Shown: piece after piece, positions 50,641-62,747 of the stretch
Numbering within the stretch: position 1 is the stretch's first letter
How the letters are laid out: each line of letters opens with the position of its first letter
Notes under the pieces: model-generated
The model's input: only the letters and a program-made list of their open reading frames with translations
Databases searched by the model: none
What the model was told of the DNA's origin: nothing
Made by a program: the position numbers and the translations under genes
Source: Bombus terrestris
Lineage: Eukaryota; Arthropoda; Insecta; Hymenoptera; Apidae
NCBI RefSeq assembly: GCF_910591885.1
Contig: NC_063278.1
Location: 3,807,501 to 3,871,500, forward strand
Length of the DNA: 64,000 nucleotides
Reading direction: 5' to 3'

Positions 50641-51400
50641 TGAACTATGTAATATCATTTATTTTTATTGCACACTGACCACGTTGCTTTAGGTTCGGCT
50701 ACTTAATTTCAAGGTTACTTAGATTATTTCTACTTCAGGTTACCTCATCTGAATTTAATCCACGTTCTATATTTATTTTACGAAACGCGTGATATAATGG
50801 AATATTACAACTTCGACGATTTATTATACTACGAAGTATACTAATGAGAATTTTCAGGTTTATTCCAAGCGACTACCGAACCTCGAACGCTAGAGATACG
50901 TAGATTGATCGAACATCTGAGATTACGAAATGCCAAGGTTTAGAGCGGACACATTAGAGAATGTGTCTTAACAATATCCTTCGAATTAACTAAAATTATA
51001 AAATTCTAAGATGGCAAACGAACAGTCTGCAATCTACTAAACCGTGATTTACTACTCCTCCAAGGTTATCAGAAAATGCACAAACTCTCTGTTATCGGTA
51101 AACTATCGTTCGAAAGAGTTCCGATAGCAAACTTTCAGTCACTGATACGTACGATACACGAGATGACTGCATCTGTCCGTAATTACAAGTTCTGCCGACT
51201 CTAAATGAAACTGCAATGGCCAAATACGATAAAAACGTAGAGTGCTCGTCATCCAGCTCGAAATTATCCAAAACTATAAAAATGCAGAATGATAAAAGGA
51301 AAGAAAAATATTTTTCAAAGACGCACTGCTATTGGTAAACTATTGCGTAAGAGACTTTCGATAGGAAACTTTCAATCGGTAGTACACCTAACACTCGAGG
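50641..51400. other. AT-rich non-coding stretch
   Basis: DNA beyond the transposase relic. It may include decayed transposon sequence, but I could not align it. No gene recognised. Confidence 0.4.
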
Positions 51401-51433
51401 CGAGTGCACCTGAAACACGAGCTCCAGCATCGA

Positions 51434-51838
51434 TCACGAAACGCGTCCGAACGTCGACTCGCGAGCGGTAAAGCTCGTACCAATAAGCGTGGTGCTCGGC
51501 ATATCCTCGTCCTCGTCCGAGTCGTCGTCGTCGTTGTCGTTGTCGTTGTCGTCGTGGTCTTCGTCGTGGTCGTCGTGGTCGTGGTCGTGGCTGGGTTTCT
51601 CGAAGACAGCCGAGATGCTTCGTACCGATAATCCTGTCCGCTGAGAGACTCGATGCTCGAGGTCGGTCCATAAATCGAGCGACACGCGCGTTGCGAAAGA
51701 CCGCTCGAGAGCGTAATGAATGTTGGCCGCGCGGCGTCGACCTACTGCGTAATTGATAGGAGAATCCGCGAGGCCCGTCCTCGGCAACCAACTAGACCAG
51801 CGAGTTAGAGGAGTGCTCGTCGCGATCAAACGAATCAA
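51434..51838 (-). CDS. Asp-rich open frame across a trinucleotide repeat (doubtful)
   Basis: A 134-codon minus-strand frame in GC-richer DNA. Residues from about 84 onward form an acidic run of Asp with His, Asn, Ser and Glu (HDHDHDDHDEDHDDNDND and onward), encoded by the repeat at 51505-51590. The flanking residues are mixed and not obviously coding, and other minus- and plus-strand frames overlap. Acidic runs of this kind occur in real insect proteins but also arise whenever a GAC/GAT-type repeat is read in this frame. No domain is recognised. Confidence 0.15.
   Translation of the reverse strand: MIRLIATSTPLTRWSSWLPRTGLADSPINYAVGRRRAANIHYALERSFATRVSLDLWTDLEHRVSQRTGLSVRSISAVFEKPSHDHDHDDHDEDHDDNDNDNDDDDSDEDEDMPSTTLIGTSFTARESTFGRVS
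51505..51590. repeat. (GTC/GTT/GTG)n trinucleotide-like repeat
   Basis: An imperfect repeat of TCG, TCGTTG and TCGTGG units. On the minus strand it reads as GAC/AAC/CAC codons (Asp/Asn/His), on the plus strand as Val or Ser/Arg-type codons. Confidence 0.9.
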
Positions 51839-52022
51839 ACGGAACGGTTCTGTGAAACGCGAAGGTGAGACGATGCAAGCGGACGAAGCGAAGAGACAGA
51901 CGCGGCTTCATGAAATGGACAGAAGTGCGATAAAATGAGTGACGTGAGGTTACAAAATTCGGCAGAGACGTAAGATGCGATCAAGTAGAGCGGTGAACCT
52001 GTTGCTATTGCCAGAGGATATA
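51591..52022. other. GC-richer non-coding stretch
   Basis: Overlapping frames on both strands with no preferred reading. No RNA gene or element recognised. Confidence 0.35.
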
Positions 52023-52415
52023 TACAGGGTGATTTGCAAATGCGTATCGACAACTTCAGCGGATCAGCTCGTGCATTGATACGACACTGTTTCTAACGTC
52101 GTCGTTCGCTCGTAGTTTTCGATTTATCGAGTCGATCGATGCGATTTCTGCACTATTTTTGGACGATTTTTCGACGATCTCTGGAGTTCGTATAAGTCGA
52201 TATAAGCGTTGATAGGCATAACGCAAAAGCTAGGTCTCTTAAAAATAAGAATCGTTCTTAACGTTCTTATAAACCGAGAGTCGAAGCCTCAACACATGGA
52301 CGGTGATTTGTAAATGCGTGTCGATATTCCGTACCTTAGTTTTCGAATAGCGGATGATCGAAGAAAGTGTACAAAGTATCTACATATATAGCTCGCGCAT
52401 CGACAGTTTATTACC
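52023..52415 (+). repeat. Duplicated TACAGGGTG-type sequence
   Basis: Copy 1 starts TACAGGGTGATTTGCAAATG at 52023 and continues CGTATCGAC, then AGCTCGTGCATTGA. Copy 2, from about 52295, reads GGACGGTGATTTGTAAATG and CGTGTCGAT, then AGCTCGCGCATCGA after an insertion. Order is conserved, so the two appear to be diverged direct copies about 275 bp apart. The TACAGGGTG start links copy 1 to the other such termini in the window. Confidence 0.55.
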
Positions 52416-53399
52416 GAAGTAAAAGCAATTTTGCATCGTACGAATAGATCGGAACTGATCTAAGAGCCTTGCGGATAGATAAACGTTAAATTCACCTATG
52501 AAAGACATGGAATTAATTTCTATAAATAATACCGTCGATTATCGCGGGATCCGAAAACGAAAAGCTAAAGGCAAAGCAACGAATTACCATGAAACGAACG
52601 AACAGAGCAAATTAAGGCAAAAACGAAAGACTCGAGGATATTATACTAATCGAGTTATCGAACGGTGCCGATCGAAAAATTTCCCTAAACACCTCGAGCA
52701 ATCGAGCCCGGCTTTTTGTTTCAATTAATCATCGAACCCGTGTAATTAACCGCTTGCAGAACAGGAAGCGAATGAAACTACGAATCGACCGAGATCTCGG
52801 CGGTCACTTTTGGCCATCGACCGTTAACCATGATTTTCTTTTGTTCCTGCTATTTAAAGCCATTTAGAAGCGATCAGTTAACTCTCGGATCGCTATTATC
52901 CTTAGGAGAAAAAACGAAAAAGAGGCGCTGACGCGCGAGCGCGCGCCGCGTTCCAGGCAATAAATATCCTTGTTCGATCTTGAGAACGTGTCAAAGCAAA
53001 GCAATTATGAAACCAAGATTTATTATAAAGACGCCGAATGACAAGCGGATTCATTCAACTGTCCTGTAACGCTTTCACGCGGATCGCGACCGTACACCAA
53101 ACGCAAGCGAAATTACGTTGAAATGAAGTCTGTCTCCGTTGAATAATATGCATCCATGTTTAGATCGAGCGTTCGAGACTCGCTAAGATTGAGTATCCTC
53201 GCCTTCTGCGATTCCTGTTTGACTTAAAGAATAACGTCAAGAGCTTAAGCTCGTGGAGCTTACGTCTAGAACGTCTCTGAGTAGACTAGACCGTTCCATT
53301 TGCTTTTTCTTTTTTCGTTTCTTTCTCCTTTTAAGTGGAAGATGCAAAAGTAGTAGGTAGGATTTCCATTTTGATCTCTAAGTTAGAAAGTCCGACGAT
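52416..53399. other. Non-coding stretch, no gene recognised
   Basis: Contains a GC alternating patch, GCGCGAGCGCGCGCCGCG (about 52934-52951), in AT-rich DNA. A plus-strand frame at 52498-52728 is Lys/Arg/Asn-rich without a motif. Confidence 0.4.
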
Positions 53400-53431
53400 A
53401 GTTATACCGTGAAAATCTACAGCTTACGCGT

Positions 53432-53869
53432 ATGAAATGTCGTTTCCTCGAATTAAACATTTTTGCCACGCGTAGATTCTTCCAAACGTTATACGGTGTC
53501 CCATGGTCTAAAAGCTTGGTTTCATCAGTGTATTCCGTGGGCATAGCCAAGCAAAAATATCAGGTAGCCGAGAAAGTTCGTGCCGTTTCTAGGTTTATGT
53601 CTATTGATAAAAACGACGGATACCTTCTCTCGGTACTCCGATATTACAACTCTAGAGTTGCGTCATTTGAAGCTTTATTAAAAAGTTATAACAAAGATAC
53701 GAAAAACCAAGAAAACAGCAACGAAATTCCCGTTGCCATGCTATACGACAAGAGGAGAATTTATTACGCTAAAGGAGACTGTACAGGCTGTTTCACAACG
53801 CGTGGGTCCCGCTTCAGAAATGGACAGCAAAGTCCGTTTAAACAAACGTCCCGTTCCATCTCGTTTTAA
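53432..53869 (+). CDS. Uncharacterised open frame, possible exon
   Basis: A 145-codon ATG frame, open from 53400. The composition is more protein-like than most frames here, with Tyr-, Lys- and Glu-containing stretches such as LLSVLRYYNSRVASFEALLK (about residues 69-88). It has no signal peptide, membrane segment or recognised domain, and a minus-strand frame overlaps its last third. If real it may join the candidate exon at 53907 after splicing. It could also be a decayed gene or chance. Confidence 0.2.
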   Translation: MKCRFLELNIFATRRFFQTLYGVPWSKSLVSSVYSVGIAKQKYQVAEKVRAVSRFMSIDKNDGYLLSVLRYYNSRVASFEALLKSYNKDTKNQENSNEIPVAMLYDKRRIYYAKGDCTGCFTTRGSRFRNGQQSPFKQTSRSISF

Positions 53870-53906
53870 AGCCATAGATAGCCACTTTTGTGTTTCATCC
53901 TCGTAG

Positions 53907-54092
53907 AAGGTGCTCGAAACGGCTACTCCGTCCGTGTTATTCGACGTACCGCTGGAATTTTTGAAAGATCGCGAAATTCTTTCACGCAACAACGACCGCA
54001 AGTTCGACATAGAGAAACCGTGGATGGTCATTTCGAGCATCTTCTGCGAAGATAAACCGTCGCGGATTATTGCAACGCAAAAGTGGCTATAA
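53907..54092 (+). CDS. Uncharacterised exon-like segment ending in a stop
   Basis: The segment follows a good-looking acceptor (pyrimidine-rich TTTTGTGTTTCATCCTCGTAG, which is 53886-53906). It stays open for 61 codons, KVLETATPSVLFDVPLEFLK onward, to the stop at 54090-54092. The reading is rich in Asp, Glu, Lys and Ile with little low complexity, which favours coding. A possible donor for the upstream frame, GC|GTGGGT near 53803, is unconvincing. The opposite strand is also open here (53741-54118, minus), so strand is not certain. No family recognised. Confidence 0.25.
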   Translation, partial: KVLETATPSVLFDVPLEFLKDREILSRNNDRKFDIEKPWMVISSIFCEDKPSRIIATQKWL

Positions 54093-54118
54093 GTTTGAAA
54101 CGAGATAAAATAAGACAC

Positions 54119-57100
54119 ATAGTTGTACGAATCTTTTTCATTTTTTCTTTTTTCCCGTGTCCCACTCGTAAAATGGATTCCACCTGTTATGAAACGCCCT
54201 ATATATTGAAAGATAATTTATACACATTTAATGACAATCGAAAAAACAAAAAGAACGAAGAAGAAGAAGAAAGAAAGAGAAGACGAGAAAACTCAACTGT
54301 CGTATTTTTCGCGTGTAACGCGTTTCGCAACGAAGCTTTTCGGCTAAGAAGTAGCTCGCGCTCCAAATATTATTTCGATTAATTCCACCGCTGTTGCATA
54401 ATCGAAGGCGCGCAGCCAACATAGTTGGTCGGCGGATATCGCGTGAAATTCGCGAGGTTCGATCGACCGAGAGCGGCCTGGTTTCAAACGGAAATCGCGC
54501 AGCCGGCCTTGCAGCTTTTTCCTTCTAATAACGCTTTTGCTTGCCAACCTTGTCGCGTATGCAACGTCCACGAGAAGAAACGAGACTCACGCTTCGCGAC
54601 TAATGTCGGAGAAAACACAGTGGCGCTCGCTAATCGCAGGTTCGCGCACAGGGGCGTACCAAGGGCGGTACCTGTTCGGATCGAGGATAATTCCAGTTTC
54701 GCGTGACGTGAAAAAGAGTAAAGTAGACATTAGCGATGCGCTGGAAACCACGTCCCAACTAAATTCCAGTATCTATTTCCATTTACGTTAGACGCACTTG
54801 ATCGCTTACGAGTTATCGCAAATATATTAAGTACATTTCAATTTCAAACGCTTTAATCTATTTTCGCCTTTCACCTTATCTCGGACAACCTATACGGTTA
54901 CTAGGTACCGATAAAAAAACCATAGTCGATACTACTCGATAAACCTTTACGTTTTTCGAAGGAATGTTAAATTTATGAACGATGTACTTTCGTTGTGAAT
55001 AACCGCTGTGTTGAAATTGCCAGTTTCAAACATAAAGAGCATAAAAAATAATAAAGCGATCAAGACGATTCGTCATTCCTTCGTCAAACCCTTCTTCTTC
55101 TTCTTTATCCGTGCGTGGAATAAAATTTACCGAGGCCAGTTTCGTATCGATAAATCTCATCGCGACCTCTGATCGAACAAGCTCCGCTCGCGCGTCCTCC
55201 AAGAGGTCAATCTCCACTCTGTAATTAACATACACGAACATCCAGGAAATTGGTTTTCCATCGATTAACGCTTAATTACCTTCCGTGGTAAAACTCGTCA
55301 AGCATCGGAACCGATGTCACGAAAGATGGATGACGGAACAACAACGAGACGACAAGTCGATACGACGCCGCGACGTCTCACAGCCAACGAGGAATCATCG
55401 ATATCCTCGAGTTCGACGTACACGGCCAAAAGTTGAAGTCACAGTGAACGCTATGTATCGGCCAGACGCTGATTTTCTACAAATACACCTGCTTTTAACA
55501 TCTCACTATTCACGAGCGTGTAAACGCCAGAGGGTATCCCAAGCTGTGTTCGCTCTACAAAGTTGCTCGATCTCGTTTTCTCTGATTGCTGGCTCATTTT
55601 CTCCGTCTCGTTCTCGATCACCGTCTATCCTGCTCGCTCGTTGCTTTCCACGTTAATACGTTGCACGCTTTACATGCTCTTTTTGCGTTAATCTCTCTCC
55701 GTCCATCTTTTTCTTTCCTGCGTGTCTGTCAGCGTGTTACGCCGTTTCTTACTACGCTACCTTCTTTTTCCTTCTTTTTATTTTATTTCTCTTTCCGACT
55801 CTGGTTGAGTCATGGTACTGGAATAGAGGTCTGTCTTCGTTGGTCTACAAAGTTGCTCGCTCAAGACATACGTGTATCCCATATATCCATGGCTGGCGAT
55901 ATCGGCATCCGTGTCGATAGAAGTAGGCGTTAGAAACCTGGATTTCGAGCACGCCTTTTGCTACCTCGTTGCTTTAAGATGCGACGAGGGATTTTATTAT
56001 GTAAATAAAACGAAGGTGTTGAGAATTTTTCGGCTTTCTAATCTACGAAAGTAAATTATCATCGTTTATCAGCTTTTCTAAGCTGCGAATGCCAATTCAT
56101 TTTTTGACTTTTCCAACCTACAAAACATGAATTAATTGCTCGCGGTTTTCTAAGCTATAAATGTAAATTGTTCGTGTAAATTATTAAGCTGAGTCTTTCG
56201 TTCAGTCTTCGTAGTTTTCGATCTATTTATTTAGTACATAGGAGAACGTTTCCAACGACAAAAGTATAAAGAAGAAGGAAAATAAGAAAAGGAAAAAGTG
56301 TTGCAAGATTTTCTATCCGAATACATGGACGATACTGCAAGAAAACCTTTTAATAGGAGCGCTTCCTATTTATGCGTCATTTTATTATTGAAACGTACAC
56401 GTTGTCGATAAAAGAAACGAAGATTTCAACACGTTATTAGTGCAGAAAGCTTACTGTTTTTCCATGAAATTCCAATCTGAAACACGTTGCCGATTTCTAT
56501 TTAGCAAAGATACCTGCTACGTAACACTAGGCTTCTTGCATAAAACACAACGATTTCGCTGTCAATCATACTGGATGTAGTCTTCATCGGATATTAGTCG
56601 TTCTATGGCGTTAAAATAGAACTCATCTTCGCTGAATAAATTTGTCTTCTTACGCTACGTATACGGATTTAAACTCGACAGCGGCTCGTCGAAAGTAAAA
56701 ACAAGTCAATTTAAGAAGCAGTGTATTTCTAACTTTTGTACTGGGTGTTTTTCGATACAACTATCGATACAAACACTTGTCGCAATGGCAGTAGTTTTAA
56801 AAATTCCGTATTTTATACAAGAGTGATAGAACACATTAGTTTCATGTGATAATCGTCAATGTAAATGCGAATTTCCCTATTTTTTTTATATCTTTTTATA
56901 TAAATAAAATCGTTGTCATCCCGTGGAACGATAAACGAGTTACCTATTGTAAGAGAAAGCTCAGAAGTTCAATGATTATTTATCCGACGATTACTCCCGA
57001 ATATCAAAATATTAAATAAGTAAAAATGTCATTCCATATATTTTATTTGTTGTTCGAAGTGAGTATAATATAATTATACTGAACTCTAAAACCCCATCGA

Positions 57101-58854
57101 CTAACTGCATAAAACTTGTACCAAAAAAATCAAAATGCAAGCTACATAAAAAAAAGAAGCAATAATCTTTCGTCGATATATTTAATACTGAAAAATTCGC
57201 AGAAATAAACGTATAAAATTTCCCCGGCAAATTGATTACTTCGACCGCTCCGGTAGCTTTAATATCCATTTCAATTCAATTTATTCCACCATATTTTCGC
57301 CGAACACTAAAATACAACCTGCACGATGGAAATTCGATCAGGAATGAGCCCGCGTCAACTAATCACTAACAGCGTGATTTCCGTTGCCAAAGTTCAAGGA
57401 AATACCGTTGACTTGACCACTATCCCCGTACAGTTTCAATAATTTCCAAGTAGAAACTCCGCTTAGATTCTACGACAGCGCGTCATAAATACACTCGCAT
57501 GGCGAAACGGTAGCATAAATTAACGTCGATCCTAAGCTTCCGTCCGATTTTTGCGACCCTCTGTCAGATTTCTCCCATTTCTTTCAGAAGCTCGATCCCT
57601 CGTACGCTTTCTAAGGCGGCAATTAACGATAAGACGCTCTCGAGGCTTGGGATTTTTCGACTCCCAACCAAAGAGAGAATCCTCCGTGTAGTTAGAACCG
57701 ACTCTTCGACTGCGATGGAGTTTATTGCCTGAAACTGCATTAACCTTTCAAAGCGTAAACGACAGAACCGCTTGCCGATCGAATCGAGCAACGATGATTA
57801 CATTCTCGAGTTATCGACGCTTCTCGCACCGATTTTTCTAGTCGTTTTTACCGAACGTTCCACGCAGCCTCGACGAGGGATCAAATTTTTCTAGCCACGA
57901 GATTGGCTTTGCCATTATTTTCCAATTTTACTATTTCTCAAATATTTGTAACATTTTATGATCATCTTACTGTCGAATGGTAAGATATTTAAAGAAACGA
58001 TCGTTCGGCTGAACGTCAGCTTGAAATCGATCTGTTCGTCTTATTTTTATTTCAAACGTTAGATCGAACCGATCTATTTATACTTCAATTAAAATCAATT
58101 AATACTCCGATCTATCTAAGTACACGCATAATTATTTACAACTTTCTTCTATGCCGACCGAACCAAAATGAACAAGGAAATTAAACATCCGTGAGTAAAT
58201 ATTCAATGTAAAACGTTGCACGATGTAACGCACAAGCGCGGCTCGAAGTTACGCAAAAACATGGAGTTTTTACGCGTTTGCGTAACTCTTATAAGAGTTT
58301 TCTCCGCGTCATTAACGGGCATCGAGACCTGTGCAACCTGTCAGGCGAAATCACGGTGGTTGACGATTCCAATGCCCCTTAGTCACTCTAATTAGTTCGT
58401 ACAGGGGACTGGGAATACGCAGATCGCCGATAATCGCGACGTTTCGCCCGAAGGAAGCGCTTATTCGTGTCGCCGGTACAAGCTGTGCCTTCGTTGCAGC
58501 CGATCGGTAAATGACAGCCAAAGGAAAGATACCGGTAGGCTCTAGCATGCTAATTGAAATTGACAAGTCAATTCGCCGGTTGATTCGCTTAAACGGAAAT
58601 CGAGAACACGCTGATTGACGATGGCTACCGTGTCTTCCTTTAAAGAGAGCCACGTACGCCGAGCCGATGCCTCGTGAGGCGGTGAACGTTACGTGAAAAT
58701 TAGAATATTTCAGACAATTCGTCGGCATGACGGATGTTCTTCGAGTGAGATGACGCGTTATTCTGCTATGTCGTCGCCCGTGGTGTTCGTTATGAGTTGG
58801 CTATGTTCGCGCAGTCCGGATGAAATCGTTTCGACGACCGAGAAATCCTTTAAA
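54119..58854. other. Non-coding stretch, no gene recognised
   Basis: Mixed patches: GC-richer around 54.4-54.7 kb and 55.2-55.6 kb with overlapping frames on both strands, a pyrimidine-rich patch at about 55560-55800, then AT-rich DNA from 56 kb to 58.2 kb. No domain, RNA gene or transposon end recognised. Confidence 0.4.
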
Positions 58855-59341
58855 TATAGGGTGTTCAACAGTTTCGGAAGCGATTCTAGTCCACCGTTAA
58901 ATTTCATTAATTCTACGTTTCGTTGTCAGATTATGTTTCTCACGCATGGCAAACTTGGTACAATTCAATATGTACGCGTAGAAAATTCTAGTGTATCGAA
59001 TAACAGAGCGGGTGCGAAGAAGTTGGTGTAAACGTGTACTTGAAAAGTTTAGGAGCAGAGTGTTTGTTGAGAAGCAAAAGAATAAACGAAAGATTTTCTA
59101 TGACAATTAGAGACTACGCGCGTGGAATTTCAGTCTTTTTCGAGCAGAAGCTTCGAGCAACGTGTCAGAGATATCAAATTATCGGAAGAGACAATAACAA
59201 CGTTGGTAATGAGGGAATCTATCCAAGTTCGTGTTGCAAACTAACGATTAACCTAGAAACACCTTTTCTCGTGATCCAATCAAATTCGAAAGTTCTAAAA
59301 CATCCTAAAGATTCGTCCGATGAAACAAGGTACACCCTGTA
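58855..59341 (+). mobile_element. Possible TACAGGGTG-type non-autonomous element
   Basis: The left end TATAGGGTGTTCAACAGTTT and the right end, minus strand TACAGGGTGTACCTTGTTTC, share a 10-bp core with one mismatch. Length is 487 bp. Two plus-strand frames (58693-59031 and 59034-59354) cross it without a transposase motif. The terminal match is short, so the pair could be two unrelated fragments of the same family. Confidence 0.4.
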
Positions 59342-59836
59342 TAATTGCGATTGATTAGGCTTGAAACTGACGCCGAGCGCGAGGTGACTAAGCACGCTAA
59401 TTCGCTCGAGGAGTTATTGAGAAGGTAGAAAAACGTCGGGCCCCGCTTCGTCTTTGTCTCGTCGAGGCAAATATTCGCGAGATGCAACGAGGAGGATCAT
59501 CTCCTTGGACAAGGTCTACGGGGAAATATAATTGCAGCGTGCCTGTCTCAAGGTAGTGTAGACGTTCGAATTGACAAGGCAAATGAAATCTAGCTTCCTC
59601 GTCCCTAACGTTTTCCTTCTCTGTCGGTTTACTCTTGGGTCTGTGTGATCACGTTTCGAGCATGTAGAGATTGATGACTGTGGCAACGCTCGGGCCGCAT
59701 TAGTCGTGGTTGTTGTGCCACTTACGGAGAAGGAAACAAAGTGGCAGAGCTCAACATTTACCATTCTGCAAACTGTAATGGTGGAATACCGCGGCTGGTT
59801 TCGTTTGCCGAGTGATTTACGAACGCACGAACTGTA
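59342..59836. other. Non-coding stretch, no gene recognised
   Basis: Minus-strand frames at 59397-60025 cover it, but they are Ser/Arg/Thr-rich with no motif and cross the GAAA repeat. Confidence 0.35.
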
Positions 59837-59860
59837 AGAAAGAAAGAAAGAAAGAAAGAA
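59837..59860. repeat. (GAAA)n microsatellite
   Basis: Six AAGA/GAAA units. The minus-strand frame reads it as Phe/Leu/Ser. Confidence 0.93.
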
Positions 59861-60804
59861 ACGCGAGAAGATCGGCGCAATGATATTCCTCGGGTTCACA
59901 GGATCGCAGAAAAATTTGCAACGAGTCATACGAGTGTGACGTTGGCTCGATCGTTGACTGCGAGGCATTGACATATTTTTTACGTTTCTTTCATCCGGTG
60001 CGATTTGCGAACGTTCCAACGGCAAGAGAGAAAGAACGGCGAAAACACGGTTGTCGTGAAATTTTTTTAGATTCCACGTTCGTAGAAAAATCTGCGACTA
60101 GTCGTGGAAATACGGTATTATCGTTGGTTGCGTGGAATCGGTAACGTTCTTTAATTTTCCTGGAACACGAAACATTTTACGGCAAATGTTCGTAATTCCA
60201 AGCGTCGATCTTCGTTGCAACGAAAATCGACGAGCGGAGAAGCATCGTTTCGTTTACTCCGTTTCATCGCAGCTCAAGTCCACCGCTTTGTTCGATTGAT
60301 CGATACGAGTCACGGGTGGTATCGCGCGCAATCTTCGCCTGTGCTAACCGAAAATAAAAGTAAACTAAGAGTAGCCGAACGAATAAATCATATTAGACGT
60401 TGCCATGTCGTTCAACGAGCTGACGTCTCTTTCTGCCGCTTTGTTAGCTTTATTGGCGATTAAAGTGTCCAAGATTCCGTGTCGAGATAAAAACGAAACG
60501 CATTAACTGTCGTCGCGGTTTTATCGTGCCATAAGTACGTTCTATTCGTTTCATTTGATGTCTTTGCTTTAGCGCGGAAGATCACAAATACTTCGTTCGT
60601 GTTTATTATCGGCGTTCCGTGTATCACGTTGTGTTCCTGATGCGTCAGTGGCAAGCAATTCGTTAAGATTTATTAGGCGATACCTCGTCGATAAGATCGT
60701 GTTGCAAATTTAATCTCAATTAGCAAAAGAAAATCTGGAATCGTGTGTTATAAATCCGTGGTTTCTCTGATTCTCGGTTCGCAATTTTATTTTGCTGAAT
60801 AATG
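59861..60804. other. Non-coding stretch, no gene recognised
   Basis: Short frames only, no motif. Nothing else seen. Confidence 0.4.
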
Positions 60805-60840
60805 TACAGGGTGTTTCCGCTATTAGTTCCCGTATAGTGT
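60805..60840 (+). mobile_element. Solitary TACAGGGTG terminus
   Basis: TACAGGGTGTTTCCGCTATT begins here. The first nine bases match the repeat starts at 12710, 41807 and 52023, but no inverted partner or further homology is seen. Confidence 0.35.
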
Positions 60841-62643
60841 GTTTCTCGCAGTACTCAAGCATTATTGATCCTTAAATAATTAAAATACAGTTCTTCGGTA
60901 AAATACATCTAATAATCTCGATTAGTCGAATTTAGAACAAAATCTAACATTTACTATCTTCTAAAACATCGCGATCTACGAATCTGAGACACGCGATACT
61001 CAAAAACGTTACGATCGATAGAAAATCTTCGGTAAAAATAAAACAGACAGACTGGAAACAGCACAAGCGGCAGAGAAGACGAAAAAGCAACAAGAAATCA
61101 ATCGTAGACAACAATAAGCATCAAACTAGCTTTTACTTCGCATTATGCAAAGTGCCGACTCAGAGTGTCTCTGAAGGTCGCAATAAAATTTACTTATACA
61201 CCTATGCGTCCATTACTTGATCGACCCATTCATCTACCCATCCACCTGTTCGCTTAATCACGCGTTCGCTTACCCCTTTATTTATCTGATCACTTTATAA
61301 ATTTATCTACAGAGTTCATCTAAAGAGAGATTCATCGTCCCCGCGAATCTCGCCCGACCTAACGGCCTCGACTTATCTCGATCTTCCTCGTCGATCGAAT
61401 TCGTGCCTCTCCTCTTTCCATCTCCCGTTGACTTCCGTACAAAGTTCATCGGGACGGAACACGTGTCGTAATTCCATTCGATACATTGAAATCTGCAACT
61501 GCCAGCATCCTGCCAATTATTATCGAGCAATAATTATCGACCGTCTTTCAAGTCGAACCGATCGATTTCGCTCTTGATAAGTTTCTCGATTTCTTTACGC
61601 AAACACGAGATACGACAGGGACGATCGGATCGTCTACCGATATTCTCAATTTCGTTACACCGTCAAACTTTTCCTCTATCGAGCTGCGGGATCGAAACGT
61701 GAAATTTTCGTGCACGGATTCGAGATTCGTCGCGCATACGTTTGACAAGAAGCAAAAGCTTTGCTTGCGATCTCGCGCAAACAAAACCTTCGACATTTAA
61801 CTCCTCACTTTCCGCGACGACCTGCTGGCAACAAAAAAAAAAAACCACTCTCCGATTTTTCATCGGCCGTTCCTTCCAACCTGGCATCCCGGTTTTCGTT
61901 TCTCCAGCTTCGTTTCCTGCATCCATACATCTCGGTGACGTTTCTCGCGGTGCGACAAAGAAGATGGCGAAAAAAGTTGTTACGCATCGAACAGAACGCA
62001 ATATCTGTATTCCCGGTGCTTGTCAAATTGCCATGTTACGAAGATAAAGATGCAGACGCACAATAAGCGGTGGTTACGTGCGCGCAGCAAATATGGTGCA
62101 ACTACGCGCGCGGCATGATATATCAGGCATTGAAATCTCCACAGGCGCGCGCGATGTATCGCGGAGATTACGCGTCGCGGCTATCGAAGTCACCAGGTTA
62201 GGAAACGTCGTCGATGTCGTTCGCGAATAGCGATGGAGTTGAGACGAAATACATCGACCATGCTCAAACAATTCGCCGTTCGAATCGTTCGAATGCTGGG
62301 TGTGTTCCTTCTGCTATCGCGCAAAACAACTTTTATCACTTCGAGCGGAAGAAACGTGTAACGAAAAAATATAAATAGATGTTCTTTATACGTTTTACAC
62401 AAATTACACTATTTTATAAAAACGTATAAATCGTACACAATGACTCGTGAAAATGTTCCTACGCTCGCAGCAGAAGAGTCGTTGCTGAAACAAGTTTCTT
62501 TTCTTCGATCGTTTCGGATGTTGAAAAGCTCGCACATCCAAGAAATTTCGAGTCTTGCTCGAAATGTATATCGTTTATCCGATATATCGTAGTCCAACTA
62601 TACTTTGTACAAAACTTTTCGTACTCTCAGATTTGTGTAATTG
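60841..62643. other. Non-coding stretch, no gene recognised
   Basis: AT-rich to 61.3 kb, then mixed DNA with overlapping frames on both strands at 61303-62402, including minus-strand 112 codons and two overlapping plus-strand 101-codon frames over the same bases. No motif favours one over another. Confidence 0.4.
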
Positions 62644-62651
62644 TATAAAAG
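62644..62651 (+). promoter_or_regulatory. TATA-like box upstream of an exon candidate
   Basis: TATAAAAG, about 100 bp before the candidate exon at 62748. Such words are frequent by chance in AT-rich DNA, so position is the only support. Confidence 0.15.
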
Positions 62652-62747
62652 TATGTACTATTAAACGGCGCGACTATGCTTGATCCTAATGACAATGCTG
62701 TAATAAATATAGTGTCGTAAGAATACTTTTTCTTTAATACGCTGTAG

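Noticed and set aside
51404..51631. Poly-Val frame on the plus strand
   Set aside because: The Val run is only the plus-strand reading of the trinucleotide repeat.
61663..62066. Three overlapping frames of about 100 codons on both strands
   Set aside because: Mutually exclusive readings of the same bases with no splice sites or motifs to favour one.
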